From assembly GCA_963734685.1 (NCBI GenBank), contig CAVTIC010000001.1, positions 806,001 to 870,000 of the forward strand: DNA of 64,000 bases. The letters are read 5' to 3'. Below the pieces are notes generated by a model. That model was not told where the DNA came from and made no database searches. It was given only the letters and a program-made list of their open reading frames with translations. Origin of the DNA: JAOUEA01 sp963734685 (GTDB lineage: Bacteria > Actinomycetota > UBA4738 > HRBIN12). Below, piece after piece: positions 7,818 to 16,794 of this stretch (position 1 is the stretch's first letter; every line of letters begins with the position of its first letter). A program made the translations under genes and the position numbers.

Positions 7818-9092
7818 ATGCTCGACATCAAGGCGATCAGGGACGACCCGGAGCGGTTCCGCGCGGCGCTGGCGCGGCGGAACCTCGCCGACGCCGTCGA
7901 TCAGCTGCTTGCGGCCGACGAACGCAGACGCGCGCTCATCGCTCGCGTCGACGAGCTGCGCGCCGAGCAGAACAAGGCCTCGAAGGCGATCGGCCGAGCC
8001 GAGGGCGACGAGAAGCAGCAGCTGATCGAGGAAGTGGCCCGCGTCTCTGCCGAGTTGAAGGAGCTGGAGCCCCAGCTCTCCGAGTCCGAGGAGGCGCTCA
8101 CTGCCCTGCTCGCCGCGACACCGAACCTCCCGCACGAGAGCGCGCCGGACGGGTTCACCGACGAAGACGCGATCGAAGTGCGGCGGCACCTCGATCCGAC
8201 CGTGTTCGACTTCGAGCCGAAGGACAACGCGGAGCTCGGGGCGCTGCTCGGGGTGCTCGACACCGAACGCGCCGTACGCGCGAGCGGCTCACGCTTCGTG
8301 TATCTGCTCGGCGACCTCGTGTTCGTGCAATTCGCGCTCATGCGTCACGCGATGGACATCCTCGCCGGAAAGGGATTCGTTCCTGTGATCCCGCCCGTGC
8401 TGGTTCGTGAGGAGGTGATGTACGGCTCCGGATTCCTCCCGACGGACGAAGCCAACATCTACCGGACCGACGCCGATCAGCTCTATCTCGTCGGTACGTC
8501 GGAGGTATCGCTCGCCGCTCTGCACATGGGAGAGATACTCGACGAAGGCGAGCTGCCGCGTCGGTACGCGGGCTACTCCACATGCTTCCGGCGAGAGGCC
8601 GGCACCTACGGGAAGGACATGGGCGGCATGTTCCGCGTGCATCAGTTCGACAAGGTCGAGATGTTCGCCTTCAGCCATCCTCGATCGAGCTGGGACGAGC
8701 TCGAGTTCCTGGTCTCGGTCGAGGAGGAGATCGTCGGGAACCTCGATCTGCCGTACCGGGTGGTGAACATCGCGGCGGGAGACCTCGGCGGAGCCGCCGC
8801 GAAGAAGTACGACATCGAAGCGTGGATGCCTGGACAGCAGCGCTATCGAGAGATCACCTCGTGCTCCAACTACACCGACTACGGGGCCCGCCGAGCACAG
8901 ACCAGGATGCGTTCGGGCGACGGAGGTATCGGCGTTCCTCACACCCTGAACGGCACCGCCACGGCGATCGGACGCACGTTGATCGCGCTGCTCGAGAACC
9001 ACCAGCAGGCCGACGGCTCGGTCGTGCTGCCGGAGAAGCTGCACCCCTACCTGCCCGAGTCGGTCAGGGAGCTCCGTCCGCCCTCGGGCTGA
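7818..9092 (+). CDS. serS: Seryl-tRNA synthetase
   Basis: A 424-residue class II aminoacyl-tRNA synthetase that charges tRNA-Ser with serine. The N-terminal antiparallel coiled-coil arm that grips the long variable arm covers about residues 25-105. Motif 2 (FRREAGTYGKD) and motif 3 (LNGTATAIGRTLIALLE) are intact. Length is normal. It lies 4 bp after the bactofilin gene and probably shares its transcript. The window also holds two tRNA-Ser genes, its substrates. Confidence 0.97.
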   Translation: MLDIKAIRDDPERFRAALARRNLADAVDQLLAADERRRALIARVDELRAEQNKASKAIGRAEGDEKQQLIEEVARVSAELKELEPQLSESEEALTALLAATPNLPHESAPDGFTDEDAIEVRRHLDPTVFDFEPKDNAELGALLGVLDTERAVRASGSRFVYLLGDLVFVQFALMRHAMDILAGKGFVPVIPPVLVREEVMYGSGFLPTDEANIYRTDADQLYLVGTSEVSLAALHMGEILDEGELPRRYAGYSTCFRREAGTYGKDMGGMFRVHQFDKVEMFAFSHPRSSWDELEFLVSVEEEIVGNLDLPYRVVNIAAGDLGGAAAKKYDIEAWMPGQQRYREITSCSNYTDYGARRAQTRMRSGDGGIGVPHTLNGTATAIGRTLIALLENHQQADGSVVLPEKLHPYLPESVRELRPPSG

Positions 9093-12029
9093 TCAGGCGG
9101 AACCGGGCTCGGTCGCCTCACCAACCGGCACGGGGAACCGCCCGGCCGATACGCGCCGCGTGACATCGATCGCGATGCCATGCCAGACGGGCCGGCCTTG
9201 TTCGAAGGTGCGATCCGCGTAACTGAAGATCCAATGGAGCGACCCGTCCCGATGGGTCACCCGGTAGAGCTCGTCCCACGCCTCGCCCGTGCGGTCGCAC
9301 CGGTCGCTGGCCGTCTTCAGACGCTCGCGGTCGTCCGGGTGCACGAGGCGGAAGAAGTGGTCGGGCTCCATCAGCAGCTCGGACGGCGTGTAGCCGAAGA
9401 TCGATTCGACCTGCGGGCCGATGAAACGGTATCGTCCGCGGCCGGTGTCGGGGTCGACGACCTCGCGTCCACGGCACGGCCGGCATCGTCTCGACGATCG
9501 ATCGATAGCTCGCCTCGGAGGTCTCGAGCTCGGCGTGCACCTCGGCCTCGTCGGTCACGTCGAGCATCACGCCCTGGAACAGGTGCGGTCGTCCCAGTTC
9601 GTCTCGTTCGATCGCCCGACCTCGATCGAGGAGCCACACGACCCGTCCGTCGGCCGCGATCATCCGGAAGACGTGGTTCCATGGGCCACCGGTGCATCGC
9701 CGCGTGGACGATAGGTCATCGCGTTCGACGTCGTCGGGATGCATCTCGCGAGCCAGGCGTCGAGGCTCGCCTGACCACGATCGATGAGGACACGTCGAGC
9801 AGGTCACCCGCCGAGGGGCTGAGGTAGCGTCATGTGGAGCACGGGCGGATCGCCGTGCTCGAGCTCGTACTCGTACACGATGAACGGACCCGTTCGGCGA
9901 GCATGCGGAAGCGCTCCTCGGCCTCCAGGGCTTTGGCCTCGGCGTTCTTCAGCTCGGTGATGTCGAGCATGACGCCCTGGAACAGACGCGGACGTCCGCG
10001 CGCGTCCCGCGCGCGGAGCGTGGCGCGATCGAGGACCCAGACGACGCGGCCGTCGGCGGCGAGGTAGCGATACTCGGCGCTGAAGGGCTCACCCGTCTGG
10101 ATGCTGTGCTCGGCGAGCGGCAGGATGCGGTCACGGTCGTGGGGGTGCAGCCGTTCCTGCCAGAAGCCCGGGCGGTGCCACTCCTCTCGAGGGAACCCGA
10201 GGATCGCTTCGAGCTGTCGGCTCGTGTACAGCTCGACGTCGGCGATGTCCGTGTCGTCCTCCCAATTCGCTTCCCAGGAGTACACGGCCGCCGGGAGGTC
10301 TTCGACGAGCAGGTGGTAGCGGCGCTCCGCCTCGCGGAGTTGCACTTCGATGCGGCGCCGTTCGCCGATCTCGAGACTCATCATCTCGTTGGCTTCCTCG
10401 AGCTCGGCGGTACGCGTGAGCACGCGCATCTCGAGCTCGTCGTTGGCCAGGCGCAGGAGCTCCTCTGCGTCCTTCTGAAGAGTGATGTCGAGCATCACGC
10501 CCAGCCATCGAGGTCCATCTGCATCGAGCACGAGCTGGGCATGGTCGCGAACCCACACGTCACGGCCGTCGCTCGCCGTGAGCCGGTACTCCCGCTGCCA
10601 CGGCTCGCCGGTCTCGTTGTGGCGGTCGTGCGCCTCGAGCTCCTGCTCCCGGTCGTCGGGGTGGAGCAGTTCCACCCAGATGTCTGGTTGGTCGAGCCAC
10701 TCCTGCCGCGGATACCCGAGGATCTCCTCGACATGTGGGGAGACGAACAGGGTTCGGCGTTCGTCGTCGGGCCCCATCTCGTAGACGACCGCCGGCACGT
10801 GCTCGACGAGGGCCCTGTAGCGTTGCTCTGATCGGTGCAGGTCGAGTTCAGCCTGCTTCTCGGCGGTGAGGTCGGTGATCACGCCTCGCCACGTGGACTC
10901 GCCGGTCTTCGGATCGATCACCATGCGCGCATCGTCGCGGACCCAGACGTCGTGGCCGTCCGGGTGCACGTATCGGTACTCGACCCCCCAACCGACGCCG
11001 CCGTCCCACCCCGCCCGCCATGCTGCCTGGGCCCGCTCTCGATCGTCGGGATGCACGAGATCGAACCAGAGGCGCGTGTCCTTCACGAAGGCCTCGGCCG
11101 GGTGCCCGAGCAGATCGAGCACGTTCGGGCTCACGTACCGGCTGTGCTCCGCCGCTCCGTATGCGTCCATGTAGACGACGACGGGCAGCTGCTCGAGGAG
11201 TCCTCGATATCGAGCCTCGGACCGATCGAGGGCGGCCGCTGCTTCCCGCTCCGCGGTGATGTCGAGCAGCACACCCTGCCAGAACAGGGGCCTGCCCTCC
11301 TCGTCGTCGATCGGGATCGAATGGTCACGCATCCACACCACGGTCTCGTCGGGCCTGACGTCGCGGTACTCGGCGTGGAACGGCGTCCGCGTGTCGGATC
11401 GCCTCCCCCCATGAGGACCTGACTCGGTCGCGGTCGTTCGGGTGCATCGATCGGAGCCACAGGTCCGGGTCGGCGAGGTAGTCCGACGGCTGGTACCCGA
11501 GGATCTCCGAACAGTTCGGGCTGACGTAGAGGCTCCGCGGCTCGACCTCGTCAGAGTCCACGTACACGATCACCGGAAGCTTCTCGACGAGCGCCCGGTA
11601 CCGCGCCTCCGATCGCTCGGCCTGGGCCTCCGCGAACCGCTCCGACGTGATGTCCTCGGTGAAGCTCTGCCGGTAGCGGATCGTGCCGTCCGCCTCGCGG
11701 ACGGGCGACGATGTCTCGCGGAGCCAGCGCCATTCACCGTTGCGATGCAGGAACCGATATTCGGCGCTGAAGCGTTCGCCCGTTTCGACCGCTGCGGTCC
11801 ACCTCGCCCCGAGCTCCGGCCCTTCGTCAGGGTGGAGGCGTTCGACCCAGATGCCGGGAAGCGAGAGCAGTTCTTCGGGGCTGAATCCGGAGATCTCCTC
11901 GATGCGTCGACTCGCGTAGAGCACGCGTGCAGCGGGCTCGTTCGTCAGCAGCACGACCGCGGCAGGGGAATCCTCGACGATCTGCCTGTAGAGCGGCTCG
12001 TCTTGTGGGAACGTCGGGGACTCGCTCAC
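9093..12029 (-). pseudogene. Seven-PAS-domain sensor gene, broken by several frameshifts
   Basis: About 980 codons, made almost entirely of PAS_3-type domains. Each domain ends with an HPDDR-like motif and a W-GV-DIT strand; there are about seven, with one coiled coil between domains 4 and 5. No histidine kinase, GGDEF, EAL or other output domain follows. The frame breaks at a G6 run (11405-11410); with G5 the reading resumes. It breaks again near 9885, twice between 9740 and 9830, and near 9470. The GTG start at 12029 has a TACCCT -10 element 6 nt upstream. Family members sense small ligands, light or redox; the ligand here is unknown. It could be a decayed gene or an assembly-damaged one. 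Confidence 0.75.
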
Positions 12030-12220
12030 GTCGGGAGGGTAGCGCGAGGCATCGGTCGGGGGAAGGGCGCACACCCTATCCTCCGTCGCGAGCCGGGACT
12101 CGCACGATTGCCGGGTTGCGGAACCGGTCATCGGGTGCAAGGGTTGCGGCCAGCAACACGGGGTCGTGACCCTGAGAGCGCCCGCAACGAGGGATCGACG
12201 CATCGAGCGGGAGGTTGTTG

Positions 12221-13192
12221 ATGCTCAGGAGCAAGTCGTTCGCACTCGTCCCCTTGGTGCTCGCCCAGGTGCTCGTTCTCGGGCCCGGACCCGCGCGGGC
12301 GGCGGCCGTGGCGGCCGACTATCGGTTCCAGAACTCGCTCGCCAGCTCGGTCGGGACCGTCCCGGACCTGACGGAGATCGGTCACGGATCCAGTAGCTTC
12401 GTCGACGAAGACGTGCTCTCGGCGACACGGACCGTGCTGAGGTTCCCGCGGGGCAACGGCGTGGCCCTTTCTCCCGCGACAGAGGTCATCAATACGGACG
12501 AGTACACGATCGAGCTCTTGTTCCGCTTCCATCGGATCGAGAGCTGGCGGAAGATCATCGATTTCAAGAACGGTACGGACGATTCCGGGTTGTACAGCCT
12601 CGATGGGCATCTGAACTTCTACCCAACGGAGATCGCCACGAGTCGGTCGATCGAGGCGGATACGTACGCGCAGGTGGTGCTGACCAGGGTGGCCTCCGGG
12701 AAGATCGCGGGCTACGTCAACGGCGTCAGGCAGTTCTCCTTCCGCGACGTCGACGGGTTCGGCGTGATCGATGCGGACGATACCCTCCGGTTCTTCAAGG
12801 ACGACAGGACCACCCGAGGCGAGCAGGCCAAGGGGGCCGTCTCCCGGATCCGGCTGTACGACGGGGCGCTCACGCCGACCGAGGTGGCCGCCCTCGCGTG
12901 TCAGGAGATCCCGAACGCCATCTGCGGCTCGGACGCGGACGACCAGATCACGGGGACCGCCGGCGACGAGATCGTCCTCGCAGGGGCGGGAGATGACACC
13001 GTCGACGGTGGCGGCGGGAACGACATCCTGTTGGGACAGGCGGGCGCCGACACGCTCGCGGGTGATGAGGGCCGCGATCATCTTCAGGGGGGGACAGGGC
13101 CGGACGAACTGGACGGCGGAGCCGGGAACGATATGTGCTCGGGCGGGCCCGGGCGCGACCGGCTCCGACACTGCGAGCACGAACGGAGCTGA
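12221..13192 (+). CDS. Secreted LamG-like / RTX-type calcium-repeat protein
   Basis: A 323-residue exported protein. A signal peptide (residues 1-29, ending ARAAA) is followed by a concanavalin/LamG-like jelly-roll (about 32-225), with the usual YTIELLFRF strand and a final RLYDGALTPTEV helix. Then come four to five nonapeptide calcium-binding repeats (GGxGxDxLx type, about 232-310) and a short Cys-containing tail. The family binds carbohydrate or cell surfaces in a Ca-dependent way; no catalytic residues are visible. The ATG at 12221 has a GGGAGG 6 nt upstream. The GDPD gene begins at its stop codon. Confidence 0.85.
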   Translation: MLRSKSFALVPLVLAQVLVLGPGPARAAAVAADYRFQNSLASSVGTVPDLTEIGHGSSSFVDEDVLSATRTVLRFPRGNGVALSPATEVINTDEYTIELLFRFHRIESWRKIIDFKNGTDDSGLYSLDGHLNFYPTEIATSRSIEADTYAQVVLTRVASGKIAGYVNGVRQFSFRDVDGFGVIDADDTLRFFKDDRTTRGEQAKGAVSRIRLYDGALTPTEVAALACQEIPNAICGSDADDQITGTAGDEIVLAGAGDDTVDGGGGNDILLGQAGADTLAGDEGRDHLQGGTGPDELDGGAGNDMCSGGPGRDRLRHCEHERS

Positions 13193-13874
13193 TGCCCGCA
13201 TCTCGGGCTCGCACGAACCGATCCGCGAACCGCTCGTCATCGCCCACCGAGGTGCGTCCTGGGAGGAGCCGGAGAACACGCTCCGTGCCTTCCGGCGAGC
13301 GATCGAGCTCGGCGCGGATCACGTGGAGTTCGATGTCAGGGCGACCCGTGACGGCGTGCTGGTCGCCGCGCACGACCCCGTCCGCATGCGCTTCGGCGAG
13401 CTGCGCGATCGCAGCCCCGAGGTTCCGACGCTCGCCGAGGTCCTGGAGGAATGCGTCGGCAAGATCGGTCTCGTGGTCGAGGTCAAGCGAAACGACGTGA
13501 CCGAACGGACGCTCGCGCTGCTCCGCGAGTTCGAGATCGACGAGGATCCGACCATCGTGGCCTCGTTCTCACCCCACGCGATCGTGTCGACGAAACGCCT
13601 GCGGCCCGGGTTGCGCACGATCCAGCATCTCGGGCGAGTATCGATGCGCGCTGCGGCCGACTACGCCTGGGGCGTGGGCCTCGGCGACCGCCAGGCCACC
13701 GCTCGGGCCGTCCGGGGAGCCCAGCGGCTGGGGCTCGCGTCGACCGTGTACACCGTGAACGACCCTGCGCGCATGCGCGCGCTCATCGGGCTCGGTGTCT
13801 CCGGGATCTTCACCGACCGGCCCGACCTGCTGAGGCAGACCCTCCGCGGGTCCGCGTCCGAGCCGGGAGCATGA
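13192..13874 (+). CDS. Glycerophosphodiester phosphodiesterase (start unclear, probable indel)
   Basis: The protein from about 13220 reads as a complete GDPD TIM barrel. The catalytic HRG is in IAHRGASWEEPENT, then EFDVR, then HDP, with a late GIFTDRP. It hydrolyses glycerophosphodiesters to glycerol 3-phosphate and an alcohol. In the GDPD frame no ATG/GTG/TTG lies near the expected N-terminus. The ATG at 13192 forms a TGATG coupling with the previous gene but is in another frame. A one-base indel between 13195 and 13225 would join them and give ~227 residues, normal for the family. There is no signal peptide, so it is probably cytoplasmic. Confidence 0.8.
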
Positions 13875-13896
13875 GCAGCTCGCGAGACGGCGATGA

Positions 13897-14638
13897 TCAG
13901 GATGTCGGTGCGGTGAACCGGATCAGCTCCTCGCGCTGCGAGCCCTTCGAGACCCCGAGCACCAGCACCGGCCCGACGCCCTTCGCGTAGAACTTGTACT
14001 CCAGGATCTTCGGGTGCAGCGGCGTGAAGTCCTTGGTCAGCAGGGCGTCCCGGAAGTACCCGTAGGGCACCTGGACCCGCTCCGTCGTGCTGAGGACCTG
14101 CGCCGCGTCTTCGGCTTCACCCGCGTAGTACTCCTGGCGGTACGTCACGCCGACGCTCGGGTCTGCCGGAACGACCACGCCTGGGTATGCGCCGTCGACC
14201 CCGGCTTCCCACGACCCAGCGGTGCTCACGACGACGCCGTCTTCGTACTCGGCCGTCTTCTCTCCCAGGTACCAGATGTTGCCGCAGTGGTCCTGGGCGT
14301 ACCAGTCGAGCGTGTCCTCGACGAGCTGACCGCGTGCGCTGACCACGTCGTGCACGACGGTGGCATCGATGCCGAGGATCTCCTTCGTGCGGGCCTTCAC
14401 CGAGATGTTGACGCGCTGCGTGCGCCCTTCCTCGTAGACCCACGTGGTCCCCGGCGCCATCGGCCACAAGGGGTTGTCGATCGGCCCGCCGAAGTCCGCC
14501 GGATCCAACGTGACGGGATCGCTGCCCTGCGGAAGCTCGATCGGGCACGAACCCCGCCGCGTTCCCAACCCCGCCAGGCACCACGGTCATCGCCAACGCG
14601 ATCACGACGGTGATCGCTGACAGTCCTCGCTTCATCAT
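13897..14638 (-). CDS. Secreted conserved protein of unknown function (one frameshift)
   Basis: The start (ATG 14636-14638, with AGGAGG at 14646-14651) encodes a clear signal peptide of ~28 residues ending GNAAG. The frame then shifts near 14545-14560. The mature part continues for ~210 residues with the distinctive segment WYAQDHCGNIWYLGE. Start to stop is 742 bp, one base over a multiple of three, so a single extra base explains the break. I recognise this as a widespread exported family of unknown function, beta-rich by appearance. The gene is downstream of another decayed family member-like gene on the same strand. Confidence 0.7.
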
Positions 14639-14767
14639 CGGGAGCCTCCTGCGTCGATCGCTGATGTCGGTGAGCGTGACGGCGTGCGCCTGCGGCCAGC
14701 CTGAACGATCTGAAGGGGACCTGAGGGCGCTTCGGACCCCGTCCCTCGCGGTGGCGGCAGGCGCGAC

Positions 14768-15655
14768 TCAGTTGAAGGCCGGCCACGACCTTCCGGATTT
14801 CACGGGCCGTGTCCGCGGCGGCGTCGAGGTCCTCATCGAGCACCGCAGTTCCCAGGTCACCGACCAACGTATCGATCCGTGGTGCGCGCGACCGGGTCGA
14901 CCGTGTGCACGAACCGATCCCGGATCGATTCCATCGTGGCGACGATCGCTCCGCATCCCGCCGACGGAACCGGCTCTGGCGTGCACGAGCGCGCGACGAG
15001 CCCACAGCTCGAACCGGATCGTGTCGACCTCGGTCACCGGGCGATAGCGGAGCTGCAGGTTGATGCCCGCGTACGAGGCGTCGATCGACGCCGCTCGTGT
15101 CTTCGAGCGATCGCGGGATGCGATCTGGTCGACCAGCTCCTCAAGCAAGACGTGTGGCTTCACGAGCCTCGGCGGCACATCGCCTGCGCGGAACGCGTTC
15201 CACGCGTCGACCATGCCGACCGAAGTCATCTCGGCCCGCCTCCACTGCGCAAACGTCGCGAGCCGCGACGAAGATGCGATCGGCGCCTTCGGAGATCGCC
15301 GTCAGCTCGGCAGGCACACCGTCCGGAAGCGAGTCCGTCGGCGAGCCAGGGCCATCGCCTCGACGTCAGGGCCGTCGGTCGAGCGGAACTCGCCGTATCC
15401 CGGCGCGAACAGCTTGTCGCTCAGCGTGCCGTCCTGATGTGTCTCGGTCCCCGCCAACCCACCCGAGATCGGGCCGGATGGCCCCTCGAAGGTCTGGTCG
15501 ACCTTCGTCACCACTTCTTCGAACACGTTCCCGCTGTTGCCTTCGAAGGGTCCTGTCGCGACAACAGTATGAGCTGAGTAGACGAGGACGTGCTCCGGAT
15601 GCGCAAGCTTCGCCCTTCGACGAGATCCGTCGGAACGGGGGGGATACTGCCACAT
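14768..15655 (-). pseudogene. Conserved actinobacterial hypothetical, fragmented
   Basis: Pieces in all three frames join into one product. The first piece has a beta-rich part with VDQTFEGPSG and FAPGYGEF (15302-15600). Next comes a helical part reading AELTAISEGADR, then AWNAFRAGDVPP and LQLRYRP, and finally VVAGLQ near 14770. At least three frame changes are needed (near 15330, 15215 and 14965). The N-terminus before about 15600 is not recognisable; a G7 run lies there. It resembles a conserved actinobacterial exported or lipoprotein family of unknown function. With so many lesions in under 1 kb, real decay is as likely as assembly error. Confidence 0.55.
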
Positions 15656-16122
15656 CTGGCGCGCTCACGGGACTGTGGCACAAACAGCGCTCACGTTGCC
15701 TCTCTTCGACCCTTCAACGGCCAGGCGATCTGGTCGACGACGCATTCGATATCGCCACACTTCCCACCTAACGGTTCACTCGCGCCTCACGATCGCAACT
15801 CGCGTCGTCGCACTCAGGGCGTCTCTCGCCCCCGGATCGAGATCCGCGGCTGATGGGATGAGAAGGCGAGCAGTAGGCTGCTCGCTGCTCGAAGGCGAGA
15901 CTACGAAGGGTGCTTCGACGCCAACGATGATGTGTCGTGCTCCGGTTGCGGATGTTCCGGCCTCACCCGATATCTAAAAGCTCTGACACTTCTTCTGCTA
16001 GATATGCCTACTGCTGTGGGATCGACGAAACCTTAGATTTGCGGCCTTCCCCGGCGCACCAGGGGTCACGATCGAACGATTCAGCGGCGGGTCGAGAGGG
16101 CGCAACCGTCCCGGGCAGAAAA
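15656..16122. other. Gene-poor stretch with lowered GC
   Basis: No convincing coding frame on either strand. Base composition is visibly less GC-rich than the surroundings, with AT-rich words such as AATTAAAAATTTAA at its right edge. It sits between a decayed gene and a small secreted-protein gene next to tRNA-Ser, a typical position for the residue of an integrated element. No integrase or clear direct repeat was found. Confidence 0.4.
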
Positions 16123-16452
16123 TTAAAAATTTAAGCCGTCGTTGCTCCATGTCTTGAAGGGGTGGGCTTGCTGGTCGAGGGCTTCCTTCGTTTGCCAGCC
16201 CGCTTCTGCGAAGTTGTTGGAGTTCTGGACGACTCCTACCTGACGCCAGCTGAACCACTGGTGGTCATCGAAATTGTTCACGTATAGGTCGCCTCGAGTG
16301 CCATACACAGGGGTATCGAATTGAATTGCGCCGATCGCCCCCTTTGTCGTGGCTCCTCCGCAGGCAGCGTTCGCGGGAAATGCCAGCCCTAGAACAAGAA
16401 CGCCTGCAAGGCTGAACACCAAGCCTATCCCAGCCTTGAGGTGTCGAGTCAT
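16123..16452 (-). CDS. Small secreted protein, possibly truncated
   Basis: A 109-residue product with a good signal peptide (about residues 1-29, cleavage after PANA). The mature part is ~80 residues, starting ACGG and rich in aromatic residues and Asn (YVNNFDDHQWFSW). I do not recognise the family. The stop lies in an AT-rich patch and the last strand (WSNDGLNF) looks cut short, so this may be the first part of a longer protein. Composition is less GC-rich than nearby genes, a sign of acquisition. Confidence 0.55.
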   Translation of the reverse strand: MTRHLKAGIGLVFSLAGVLVLGLAFPANAACGGATTKGAIGAIQFDTPVYGTRGDLYVNNFDDHQWFSWRQVGVVQNSNNFAEAGWQTKEALDQQAHPFKTWSNDGLNF

Positions 16453-16619
16453 CCAATCAGCTCCTACACAGTCTCTCGCCCACGATACCCGACTCAGGAC
16501 ACGTTCCGAGGCGCCAACCATGCGACAGACCGGGAAGGCTAAGCCCCGATCCGTCGACGAATGACCCGAGGCATCATGCAGCGTGCCACACTCGTTCTGA
16601 ACTGCGAGCATCCTGTCCA

Positions 16620-16708
16620 GGGAGGATGGCCGAGCGGACGAAGGCGACGGTCTTGAAAACCGTTGGTCCGGGCGACCGGGCCCGTGGGTTCGAATCCCAC
16701 TCCTCCCG
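16620..16708 (+). tRNA. tRNA-Ser (anticodon UGA)
   Basis: An 89-nt class II tRNA. The acceptor GGGAGGA (16620-16626) pairs with TCCTCCC (16701-16707), followed by discriminator G. The anticodon loop CTTGAAA has TGA at 16654-16656. A long variable arm and the T-loop GTTCGAAT are present. CCA is not encoded. Confidence 0.95.
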
Positions 16709-16794
16709 CTGACCATCCTCCATCACCTCGGCGCCCCCTTGCCCGCTCGGCCGACCCCGTGATAGGACCTTCCTCCCGCACCCCAGGAGGCGAC

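Noticed and set aside
12771..13191. An N-terminal extension of the GDPD overlapping the calcium-repeat region.
   Set aside because: The translated extension is low-complexity Arg/Thr/Ser and belongs to another frame of the repeat protein; GDPD homologues start near the HRG motif.
16453..16716. Upstream extension of the small secreted protein through the tRNA-Ser gene.
   Set aside because: It would read through a tRNA in antisense; the signal peptide starts at 16452.
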